64,000 bases of DNA from positions 27,605,937-27,669,936 of the forward strand of contig NC_071334.1 in assembly GCF_027744825.2 (NCBI RefSeq), in the 5' to 3' direction. This document shows positions 61,001 to 64,000 of the stretch, piece by piece (positions within the stretch are counted from its first letter, which is position 1; every line of letters starts with the position of its first letter). Origin of the DNA: Synchiropus splendidus (lineage: Eukaryota; Chordata; Actinopteri; Syngnathiformes; Callionymidae). The notes below the pieces were generated by a model. The model had not been told where the DNA came from. It did no database searches and worked only from the letters and a program-made list of their open reading frames with translations. Made by a program: the position numbers and the translations under genes.

Positions 61001-63509
61001 CAGGAGGAACCAGGAGTACCTTGAGGAAACACAGGAAAGCACAGGAAAAGCTCAGTACTAAAAGTACTGAGGATAGTTGACAACTCAAGAGTTGCTTTAA
61101 GCTGGTTTCCATCTTGCAGAAAGGCACAGCACCAATACATAATCTCAGTGCTGGCTAATACGATTCAAAACTGAGAGTGCCGGACAAAATTCACAGATGT
61201 AATTTCAATTGGAATCAGTGATCTTGTTAAGTCCGTGCTTCAAATAACCGCATGATTTTTGTTCTCCCAACATTAACATTGCCGAAATAATATATTGGCA
61301 TCTTGATTCTGTAAGAATAACACAACGGAGAGAGAATGAGACAATGTGTCATGAGTCAGCTCGAGCCCAAGAAAGTGTCTAGTTATCATGTGATCAGCAA
61401 TAAGCAGTGAGAGTAATATTAGGAAGTCTTCTCGGTGACTGGTGGGAAATTCATCAAAGAATGCAGTGTGTTCAAACCACAGTTCAATTATTCAACCTGC
61501 ATATGCAGTATAAATAAGTGCTTACAAGGAGAAACAATGCTACTTGAATTCATCATTCACCCTTCCCAAAACTCACCACATAATGACACAATTTCTCTGT
61601 TTCCTTCTGCTCAAAAAAAAGCAGGTCATGTCTTCTATCTTGGGAGTAGATTTGGTGACTCACCAAAGCAAATCTGCAAAAATCAACTCTTTTTTTTTTT
61701 CCTTTTGCCTCCTTCGTTTCACCGTGTGTTGACAGGGGCCATGCACTTCCGCACCCGCAGAACCAGACCCTATTTTTAACAGCTAGTAATTCAAAAGACG
61801 CAACTTATGTACTTTTTCATTGGCAAACAAAAGTTTGTTTTTATTCAAACCAACCACGTTCTTATTCACATTCAACTTAATCAATTGGTGATGATTTCCC
61901 CCAATGCAACAACCTCAACACTTCTAACATACTGGGAATGGTACAAGAATTCTTCTTTAAACAATTAAGTTACACTCGTCATGCTGAGGACGTATAAGGA
62001 CAAACTTCCTACAGTGTACAGGGGGCAGTTAACTCACATTTGTGCACTCTTACCATGTTGTGAATGTGTCCACAGCGTTCCAAAATGACAGAGACCACCA
62101 AGTACATAAATTCTACAGAAACAATAGATTCTACACAGGCTTCCTGGTGCAGTCTGTGTCATTCAACAAATATTTGCCTGTCTTAATGTTGCGTAGTATG
62201 CATTTGAAAAGATGAAACTTATGGTGTGACGTCAAGCTTGATTGTGTAGACTGACAGAACATGCTCATGTATTTTGGGATCTTACTGACTAAAACAATAA
62301 CATTATAGGTATTTATCCAGAGATCTACATCTGTCTATCAGCAGCAGTAAGTTTGTGTGCCTGTGTGCGGCTCGATGATGTACAACCTCAATGGACTATA
62401 TCCAAAGGGCAGGTCTGGGGAAAAAAGCTTTCTCACTTTCCTCTAGTCGGTCAATGCTTGTGGACTGTGTCCATAGTTGTGTGATGCCATATAAAACCTC
62501 TTAGTAAAGTTGTACATGTCAGCCAATCACGATGCATCGTCAGACCTGACCATGCTTGGTAAACATTGTCATTTGCTAAATACTTTACGGGTGGTAGAAT
62601 GTGCAATTGAATTTAGCGGTTTTTAATGTTTTTATTGATTCGTTTTTGTTTTTTTTTTGTAATCGCAACAGCCTGATGTGACATTAGCTCCACCGACCAG
62701 AAAATGTGAACTGTGTTATGTTTTTAATTAAGTGCGTATTGTCCAATGAATGATGAATATAATGCTCAAAACATGCTTAGTTTAGTTGAAGAAAATAGCC
62801 ACTTATGTTCCCTTTATGTACAAAAAGGTATATGTCCTTTTCAAGCGCTGTTGCCATTGCTGAACAGACGCTTCAATGTGTTGGTATTGCTGTTCACCAA
62901 TATATCCACCAGGAGGGGCAGCCCAGAGTCAAAAGTCGAGGACAATAATAAACATGACGACTGTGGAAGAAGTATTGACAACATACCTCTTGCACGAAAG
63001 AGGAATACATAGGCAGCTTTGTAGGAGGTGGCGGTCGGTGAGGCTGTTAAATATATCTCGCCGGAAGAATGGAAAATTTCCGCCTTTGTTATGCCTTTAT
63101 GTCTCATTGGAGCTATTTATCAGGTAGTAACAGCTACACTGCCCCCACAGTATCTGGTGCTACTGCTCTGTTTGGTCCATATCCACACATTTTGTGGCAA
63201 CTGGGCATTAAGACAAACTCTAATCTAAATAATCTAAATCTGCCTGTTTGACCTTGGCATCAAACAGGCACGTGCAACAGCGTCATGACGCGATGACTCA
63301 ATAGTACCACATGAAATAAAATTCCAGCTATGAGATACTGCTGTTTTAACTCTGACAAAATACTTAAATTATCTTACTCACCACATCCTTCCTGTAGAGC
63401 ACCTCCAGGATGTCACTGAGCAGCTGGCAGCAATCTCTCGGCTCTTCTCGTTTCTCCAAGTGGAACTTGAGTTGGTCCGTCATCAGTGGCAGGAGGATCT
63501 CCCGACAGT
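1001..63509 (-). CDS. dock1: DOCK1 (dedicator of cytokinesis 1), internal part, 12 exons
   Basis: Seen: twelve minus-strand segments with GT donors and AG acceptors join in phase (2 bases plus 394 codons) with no stop. The spliced protein includes [92 protein letters not shown] and [20 protein letters not shown]. Known: DOCK1 (DOCK180) is a Rac guanine-nucleotide exchange factor of about 1865 residues. It works with ELMO at the membrane in phagocytosis, cell migration and myoblast fusion. Inferred: the segment matches roughly residues 860-1260 of the human protein, meaning the ARM-like scaffold after DHR1 and the first part of DHR2. [20 protein letters not shown] fits DOCK1 better than DOCK5, as I recall those proteins, and nested INSYN2A agrees. 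No frameshift or lost splice site was seen. The SH3, DHR1, DHR2 core and proline-rich tail lie outside the window. Confidence 0.96.
1195..1235 (-). CDS. dock1: DOCK1 exon k (41-bp small exon)
   Basis: Only 41 bp, too short to be found by open-frame length. The acceptor is ccccctgtag and the donor gtaagacc. It encodes [13 protein letters not shown] plus the first two bases of Arg. It falls between exons j and l in the expected order and belongs to the start of DHR2 lobe A. Confidence 0.95.
1236..3068. other. DOCK1 intron k/j
   Basis: Unique-looking A+T-rich sequence with homopolymer A runs near 2829 and 2926. It holds one copy of a 64-bp duplicated segment (2162-2225). No gene is supported on either strand. 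Confidence 0.6.
2162..2225 (+). repeat. 64-bp duplicated segment, copy 1 (likely source)
   Basis: This 64-bp stretch is identical to 5147-5210. No direct repeats flank this copy, so it is more likely the donor than the insertion. Confidence 0.85.
3069..3225 (-). CDS. dock1: DOCK1 exon j
   Basis: 157 bp. The acceptor is aaacccgcag and the donor gtaagtga. It completes Ile and encodes [40 protein letters not shown] and [12 protein letters not shown], ending in phase 0. The last residues lead into the N-terminal edge of DHR2 (DOCKER), the Rac exchange domain. Confidence 0.97.
3348..3433 (-). CDS. dock1: DOCK1 exon i
   Basis: 86 bp. The acceptor is tctaattgcag and the donor gtaagcgc. It encodes [20 protein letters not shown], then QYKILFQK and the first two bases of an Ile codon. 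This is a highly conserved DOCK-A segment just before DHR2. Confidence 0.97.
3434..4211. other. DOCK1 intron i/h
   Basis: A+T-rich intronic sequence. I see no gene, repeat or motif worth naming in it. Confidence 0.6.
4212..4360 (-). CDS. dock1: DOCK1 exon h
   Basis: 149 bp. The acceptor is ccgacaccag and the donor gtgagtta. It encodes [20 protein letters not shown], then [20 protein letters not shown] and [10 protein letters not shown], ending in phase 0. A longer plus-strand open frame overlaps it but is antisense and unsupported. Confidence 0.97.
4361..5005. other. DOCK1 intron h/g
   Basis: Intronic sequence with no recognisable feature. Confidence 0.6.
5006..5064 (-). CDS. dock1: DOCK1 exon g
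   Basis: 59 bp. The acceptor is ctctgtttcag and the donor gtaagctg. It encodes [19 protein letters not shown], with the following Gly codon split (G|GT). Both neighbouring exons join in phase. Confidence 0.96.
5137..5224 (+). repeat. 64-bp duplicate, copy 2, inserted between 10-bp direct repeats
   Basis: Bases 5147-5210 are identical to 2162-2225, and four extra bases (caac) follow. The block is bounded by direct repeats atagtcaaag at 5137-5146 and 5215-5224. This is the structure of a short sequence copied into a staggered break, with a target-site duplication. Confidence 0.8.
6599..6620. repeat. TGTCT microsatellite
   Basis: About four tandem TGTCT units. Confidence 0.8.
7871..7935 (+). 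repeat. fragment of a dispersed fish repeat
   Basis: The wording ctggactataaaccgctact followed by a T run and 'tgaacc' resembles a common teleost dispersed repeat that I recognise from memory. Only a degenerate fragment is present and the class is uncertain. Confidence 0.4.
8640..8990. promoter_or_regulatory. putative conserved non-coding element
   Basis: Dense factor-like words: CACGTG-type (cacgtggc, 8821), ccaattaa (8849), and taatgagcagctg with an E-box CAGCTG at 8877-8882. The sequence is non-repetitive. No alignment is available, so this is a hypothesis. Confidence 0.28.
10205..10440 (+). pseudogene. decayed THAP zinc-finger domain fragment (transposon or THAP-gene relic)
   Basis: Seen: pieces of a THAP domain appear in order but in shifted frames: FFPKDVHLH from 10210, [13 protein letters not shown] from 10239, SDYRCSDSF, then [14 protein letters not shown] from 10351. 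Known: THAP domains read FPxD…KW…R…W…CSxHF…F…G…K..L..DAVPTIF, and occur in P-element-like transposases and THAP genes. Here the zinc-ligand His of CSxHF is Ser and at least two frameshifts break the frame, so it is dead. It lies in a DOCK1 intron on the opposite strand to DOCK1. Similarity is judged by eye. Confidence 0.5.
11211..11311 (-). CDS. dock1: DOCK1 exon f
   Basis: 101 bp. The acceptor is tttcctcag and the donor gtaagaag. It encodes [20 protein letters not shown], then [13 protein letters not shown] and a split Lys codon. The [13 protein letters not shown] block is a well-conserved part of the DOCK-A scaffold. Confidence 0.97.
11312..11868. other. DOCK1 intron f/e
   Basis: A+T-rich intron with no recognisable feature. 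Confidence 0.6.
11869..11947 (-). CDS. dock1: DOCK1 exon e
   Basis: 79 bp. The acceptor is cttcccag and the donor gtaagacc. It completes the split Lys codon and encodes [20 protein letters not shown], then TNFELQ, ending in phase 0. This is ARM-like scaffold sequence of DOCK1. Confidence 0.96.
12800..12990 (+). repeat. teleost dispersed repeat (gggacctctcattg family)
   Basis: The text gcggggacctctcattgccc, then ctcaccctaaacctaacc, and finally a ttgacgcttggacttgtggg end, matches from memory a very common fish repeat. Its class is unknown to me. A GA microsatellite abuts its end. Confidence 0.6.
12991..13036. repeat. GA microsatellite
   Basis: Nearly pure (GA)n with a few interruptions. Confidence 0.9.
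13840..14080. promoter_or_regulatory. putative enhancer-like element with two POU octamers
   Basis: atgcaaat at 13871-13878 and its complement atttgcat at 13946-13953, with a GATA word (cttatcag, 13883) and a homeodomain core (gctaattg) between them. Candidate regulatory element of DOCK1 or INSYN2A. No conservation data. Confidence 0.32.
21388..21482 (-). CDS. dock1: DOCK1 exon d
   Basis: 95 bp. The acceptor is ctctttctttcag and the donor gtaagag. It encodes [20 protein letters not shown], then [12 protein letters not shown] with the last Lys codon split (AA|G). It is separated from exon c by an intron of only 396 bp. Confidence 0.97.
21483..21878. other. DOCK1 intron d/c (396 bp)
   Basis: Short intron with no feature beyond a T run at 21841-21855, part of the polypyrimidine context on the plus strand. 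Confidence 0.7.
21879..21980 (-). CDS. dock1: DOCK1 exon c
   Basis: 102 bp, 34 codons, phase 0 at both ends. The acceptor is cttctacag and the donor gtgagtga. It encodes [20 protein letters not shown], then [14 protein letters not shown]. It is the first exon after the 38.7-kb host intron, and the join SPHI to GSFV matches the order in vertebrate DOCK1. Confidence 0.96.
23161..23408 (+). mobile_element. short hAT-like MITE, copy A
   Basis: Begins cagggtttccgctacata and shares sequence along its length with copy B (44563-44821, minus strand). Shared words include ccacggcttaaa, acaccatca and aagtggaaacatca. The other end reads like the inverse of the start (cggaac). It encodes no transposase. 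The hAT assignment rests on the CAGNGTTTCC-type end. Confidence 0.5.
24581..24660. repeat. AAC/AAT trinucleotide microsatellite
   Basis: Interrupted (AAC)n then (AAT)n tract of about 80 bases. Confidence 0.9.
27623..27672 (+). repeat. short dispersed repeat, copy 1 (matches 54593-54645)
   Basis: The gtcacatcaaaccgatgaaa and cacaggcat words recur at 54593-54645 with a few mismatches. The family is unknown. Confidence 0.4.
30300..30883 (+). other. insyn2a: candidate 5' untranslated first exon / promoter region of INSYN2A
   Basis: Seen: a locally GC-richer tract with (TG)n-like sequence ends in a textbook plus-strand donor, CTGAG|gtaagt, at 30883/30884. It is about 8.9 kb upstream of the first coding exon, which needs an upstream untranslated exon because its acceptor is 5 bases before the ATG. 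No TATA box is clear and the 5' limit is arbitrary. The link to INSYN2A is inference from position, orientation and donor quality. Confidence 0.4.
30500..30590 (+). repeat. degenerate TG/AG low-complexity tract
   Basis: Runs of gtgtgtgaatgtgtg passing into gagtgagtg. It lies within the candidate first exon of INSYN2A. Confidence 0.75.
34060..34294 (+). mobile_element. 3' end of a non-LTR retrotransposon with ACCT tail
   Basis: The text ends atttgacaataaagttacct, with AATAAA at 34264-34269, immediately followed by about 5.5 ACCT units (34273-34294). A microsatellite tail after a short 3' end is typical of CR1/L2/Rex1-type LINEs, and the ending resembles fish LINE tails I know. No reverse transcriptase is present, so the insertion is 5' truncated. 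Confidence 0.45.
34894..34950 (+). repeat. 29-bp unit tandem duplication
   Basis: gttttcccagagctt…ctcttgtatt occurs at 34894-34921 and 34923-34950 with two mismatches. Confidence 0.8.
35605..36116. mobile_element. non-autonomous hAT-like transposon, 512 bp
   Basis: Starts tagggatgattcgattgatc and ends with the inverse form attgaaacatccctt, giving terminal inverted repeats AGGGATGnTTCrAT. Both ends carry many GATCGGT/TGATCA subterminal words. The flanks agtaagac (35597-35604) and gttaagac (36117-36124) look like an eroded 8-bp target-site duplication, the hAT length. Internally it matches 49913-50119, for example ctgtcatgtaaagtt. No transposase is encoded. Confidence 0.75.
36430..36900. promoter_or_regulatory. 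putative conserved non-coding element
   Basis: Non-repetitive 470-bp stretch with homeodomain words (gtcaattagtag, ggtaattgg), an E-box CAGCTG at 36854-36859 and balanced composition, unlike the surrounding repeats. Hypothesis only. Confidence 0.3.
39748..40969 (+). CDS. insyn2a: INSYN2A first coding exon
   Basis: The acceptor is ctctgtcttgcag, ending at 39747. Five untranslated bases precede the ATG at 39753. The exon encodes 405 residues plus two bases of Gly, about 83% of the protein, up to [14 protein letters not shown]. The donor is gtaaggac at 40970. An acceptor this close to the start implies at least one upstream untranslated exon. Confidence 0.96.
39753..51473 (+). CDS. insyn2a: INSYN2A (inhibitory synaptic factor 2A, FAM196A), complete coding sequence in three exons
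   Basis: Seen: exons 39753-40969, 44000-44071 and 51290-51473 splice in phase to a 490-residue protein, close to the roughly 480 residues of the human protein. In order, it has a basic conserved N-terminal block [20 protein letters not shown] (residues 42-61), [20 protein letters not shown] (85-104), an acidic run near 157-162, a variable low-complexity middle, a predicted coiled coil (about 368-400), a CxxCxxxxC motif (418, 421, 426) and a basic tail ending RWKLWFL. There is no signal peptide or membrane segment. Known: INSYN2 proteins associate with gephyrin at inhibitory postsynapses. Inferred: orthology to INSYN2A rather than INSYN2B, because the host gene is DOCK1 (INSYN2B sits in DOCK2). 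The start ATG follows an acceptor by 5 bases and has A at -3 and G at +4. Confidence 0.95.
40970..43999. other. INSYN2A intron between coding exons 1 and 2
   Basis: The donor gtaaggac contributes an in-frame TAA (40971-40973) if unspliced. The intron holds a hAT-type repeat end (41494). The rest, including a short AT run near 42787, shows nothing identifiable. Confidence 0.6.
41494..41960 (+). mobile_element. hAT-type repeat, 5' end recognisable
   Basis: caggggttattaaccttttt followed by cagggcccacc and ggctcggggcccag is the start of a common vertebrate/fish hAT-like repeat, recognised from memory. The opposite end was not found, so the right limit is approximate. Confidence 0.5.
44000..44071 (+). 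CDS. insyn2a: INSYN2A middle coding exon (72 bp)
   Basis: The acceptor is tctttcttgcag and the donor gtgagtgt. It completes the split Gly and encodes [20 protein letters not shown], then IIY and two bases of Ser. It is a multiple of three, so skipping it would keep the frame but remove the CxxCxxxxC motif. The sequence is essentially the same as the human exon as I recall it. Confidence 0.95.
44563..44821 (-). mobile_element. short hAT-like MITE, copy B
   Basis: On the minus strand it begins cagtgtttccgcagcata. The other end, read on the plus strand, is catagttccgctac, an imperfect inverted repeat of the first. It aligns along its length with copy A at 23161-23408. No target-site duplication is visible, so it is probably old. 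Confidence 0.55.
47860..48320. promoter_or_regulatory. putative conserved non-coding element
   Basis: POU octamer atgcaaat at 47870-47877, homeodomain core taattag at 48028-48034, aaattaatga near 48115 and caattaag near 48260, in long unique sequence. It sits between INSYN2A coding exons 2 and 3. Regulatory role is inference. Confidence 0.35.
49913..50420 (+). mobile_element. truncated hAT transposon copy with transposase remnant
   Basis: Starts taggaatgctccgatgattg and matches the 35605 element over about 200 bases (gtgatc…actgatcacgtgtgacag; ctgtcatgtaaagtt). From 50291 one frame reads [20 protein letters not shown] then QPFSGV, resembling the hAT/ZBED transposase motif (D.QPFSvVE..GF). 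The reading ends at a stop at about 50417. The 3' terminus was not found, and the element is inactive. Confidence 0.6.
50968..51086. repeat. inverted repeat with three CACGTCA/TGACGTG words
   Basis: gcacgtcataca (50970-50981) is the exact complement of tgtatgacgtgc (51061-51072), with 79 bases between them. A second tgacgtgctt follows at about 51078 and pairs with aagcacgtca (50968-50977). Confidence 0.8.
51290..51473 (+). CDS. insyn2a: INSYN2A last coding exon
   Basis: The acceptor is catttcttgcag. It completes Ser and encodes [20 protein letters not shown] through a Ser/Lys-rich stretch to [11 protein letters not shown], then TGA at 51471-51473. The basic C-terminal RWKLWFL is a hallmark of the family. 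Confidence 0.96.
51474..52108 (+). other. insyn2a: probable INSYN2A 3' untranslated region
   Basis: Sequence after the stop codon up to a cluster of AATAAA words. No splice donor or second gene is evident. The end is uncertain, since another AATAAA lies at 52325-52330. Confidence 0.45.
51997..52108 (+). terminator. candidate polyadenylation signals for INSYN2A
   Basis: AATAAA occurs at 51997-52002, 52095-52100 and 52103-52108, within 640 bases after the stop. The hexamer is common by chance in A+T-rich DNA, so only the clustering and position support this call. Confidence 0.35.
53305..53645 (+). other. CpG-dense block with a 97-codon open frame, function unknown
   Basis: About two dozen CpG dinucleotides in 340 bases, while the DNA on both sides is A+T-rich with very few. 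An open frame at 53299-53592 (ATG to TGA) starts [20 protein letters not shown] and ends [10 protein letters not shown] do not recognise it. It could be a small CpG island or promoter, a recently inserted repeat that has not yet lost CpGs, or an exon of an unknown transcript. No clear splice sites or tail were found. Confidence 0.45.
54288..54420 (+). repeat. hAT-type repeat end fragments
   Basis: cagcggtgtccaaacttttc (54288) and cagtgtttctgcggcc (54364) resemble starts of two common hAT-like repeat families. Both are short and lack partners at the other end. Confidence 0.35.
54593..54645 (+). repeat. short dispersed repeat, copy 2 (matches 27623-27672)
   Basis: gtcacatcagacctatgaaa then cacaggcattttatt, about 50 bases similar to the earlier copy. 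Confidence 0.4.
57904..57932. repeat. CA microsatellite
   Basis: Short interrupted (CA)n. Confidence 0.85.
58598..58648. repeat. two adjacent perfect palindromes
   Basis: tttggttt-a-aaaccaaa at 58598-58614, then a 14-bp perfect stem (58617-58630 with 58635-58648) closing a 4-base loop catt. Confidence 0.9.
60654..60749 (-). CDS. dock1: DOCK1 exon b
   Basis: 96 bp, 32 codons, phase 0 at both ends. The acceptor is atttttgcag and the donor gtaagtcc. It encodes [20 protein letters not shown] followed by [12 protein letters not shown]. The final residues SPHI differ from the human protein (SELI, from memory), while the rest is nearly identical. It lies just 5' of the 38.7-kb intron that hosts INSYN2A. 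Confidence 0.95.
60750..63381. other. DOCK1 intron a/b (about 2.6 kb)
   Basis: Holds a perfect 11-bp hairpin (63241-63270) close to the exon-a donor and A and T runs near 61612 and 61690. No gene is recognised. Confidence 0.6.
63241..63270. repeat. perfect 11-bp hairpin in intron
   Basis: tgcctgtttga (63241-63251) pairs exactly with tcaaacaggca (63260-63270) around an 8-base loop. It is 111 bases into the intron after the DOCK1 exon-a donor. Confidence 0.85.
63382..63509 (-). CDS. dock1: DOCK1 exon a (most 5' in window)
   Basis: 128 bp. The acceptor ends ccctgcag and the donor is gtgagtaag. It starts with the last two bases of an Asp codon and encodes [20 protein letters not shown], later [10 protein letters not shown], ending in phase 0. 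This is helical scaffold sequence of DOCK1 between DHR1 and DHR2. The next exon upstream in the gene is not within the 490 bases to the window edge. Confidence 0.95.
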
Positions 63510-64000
63510 CTGCAGGGACCGTTAAACAAATAATCAAGGCACATGAAGACGATGACTGACCACACATGGCGACACCAGCAGATGCTACATTTGCAAATGA
63601 CAACAGCAAAATATTTTCTACGGATTATCAGACAGAGGGAAATGTAATTGCTTCTATCTTTTAGAGATAGACTCTCACTCACAGACCACTATAACCCAGA
63701 TGTACAGTACCACGCCAAGGCAAGAGCAGCCACATTCTCATACTGTTGTTTTAACTGCTCTGATCTCCCAACTACATGCAGTACATATTCACATCAATAG
63801 GATGCTCCAGGTCTTCCTATAGGGTCATGGGGTAATTCACTATAAATCAAAAAAGGGTGTCTAGACTCTCCCCTTGAGACAGGTAAAGACATTCAGGAGA
63901 AGCTCTTTAACAATGGTCAAGGTCAAGTGGTCAAGGCATTTAATCAGGCTATGTCTTATGAGTTGCTCCAGACACATCCAACCACGTGGAAGCCACACGT
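63510..64000. other. DOCK1 intron upstream of exon a (partial)
   Basis: No exon or repeat is recognised to the window edge. Confidence 0.6.

Noticed and set aside
61435..61779. 114-codon plus-strand open frame
   Set aside because: Contains homopolymer-encoded Lys and Phe runs and no family resemblance; lies in a DOCK1 intron.
1001..63509. Assignment to DOCK5 or DOCK2 instead of DOCK1
   Set aside because: [17 protein letters not shown] and [20 protein letters not shown] match DOCK1, and the nested gene is the DOCK1 partner INSYN2A.
1..64000. CRISPR array, operon, phage or other prokaryotic system
   Set aside because: No spaced direct repeats, no closely packed genes, and all real coding sequence is spliced vertebrate sequence.

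Overview
This window is vertebrate nuclear DNA, almost certainly from a teleost fish. Coding sequence is sparse and split by GT-AG introns. Both recognisable genes are vertebrate orthologues, and the A+T-rich background carries microsatellites and degenerate hAT-type and other repeats of a style typical of fish genomes. I cannot name the species. There is no sign of bacterial, phage, plasmid or CRISPR content.

The window holds an internal part of DOCK1 on the minus strand. Twelve exons, in transcription order, are 63382-63509, 60654-60749, 21879-21980, 21388-21482, 11869-11947, 11211-11311, 5006-5064, 4212-4360, 3348-3433, 3069-3225, 1195-1235 and 1001-1091. Each has consensus splice sites, and the exons join in phase into 394 codons without a stop. 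The encoded segment runs from the helical (ARM-like) scaffold into the start of the catalytic DHR2 domain. The 5' part of the gene lies beyond position 64000 and the 3' part before position 1.

The largest DOCK1 intron here (21981-60653, about 38.7 kb) contains a complete coding sequence on the opposite strand, INSYN2A (FAM196A). Its exons are 39753-40969, 44000-44071 and 51290-51473, giving a 490-residue protein. A candidate untranslated first exon ends at a strong donor at 30883. Nesting of INSYN2A inside DOCK1 is also the human arrangement, so it supports both gene identities. DOCK1 is a Rac activator and INSYN2A an inhibitory-synapse protein. Nothing in the sequence suggests they act in one pathway; the link is positional.

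The rest is intron. I could support several repeats: a 512-bp hAT-like element (35605-36116) and a related truncated copy carrying a transposase-like remnant (49913-50420), a second short terminal-inverted-repeat family in two copies (23161 and 44563), a decayed THAP-domain fragment (about 10205), a probable non-LTR retrotransposon tail (34060-34294), other fish-type repeat fragments, and microsatellites. Several stretches have the texture of conserved non-coding regulatory DNA, with POU octamer, homeodomain, GATA and E-box words, but this needs a multi-species alignment to confirm.

No clearly undescribed biological system was found. The best leads are a perfect 64-bp duplication inserted between 10-bp direct repeats (5137-5224), a CpG-dense unexplained island with an open frame (53305-53645), the THAP remnant, and several precise intronic hairpins.
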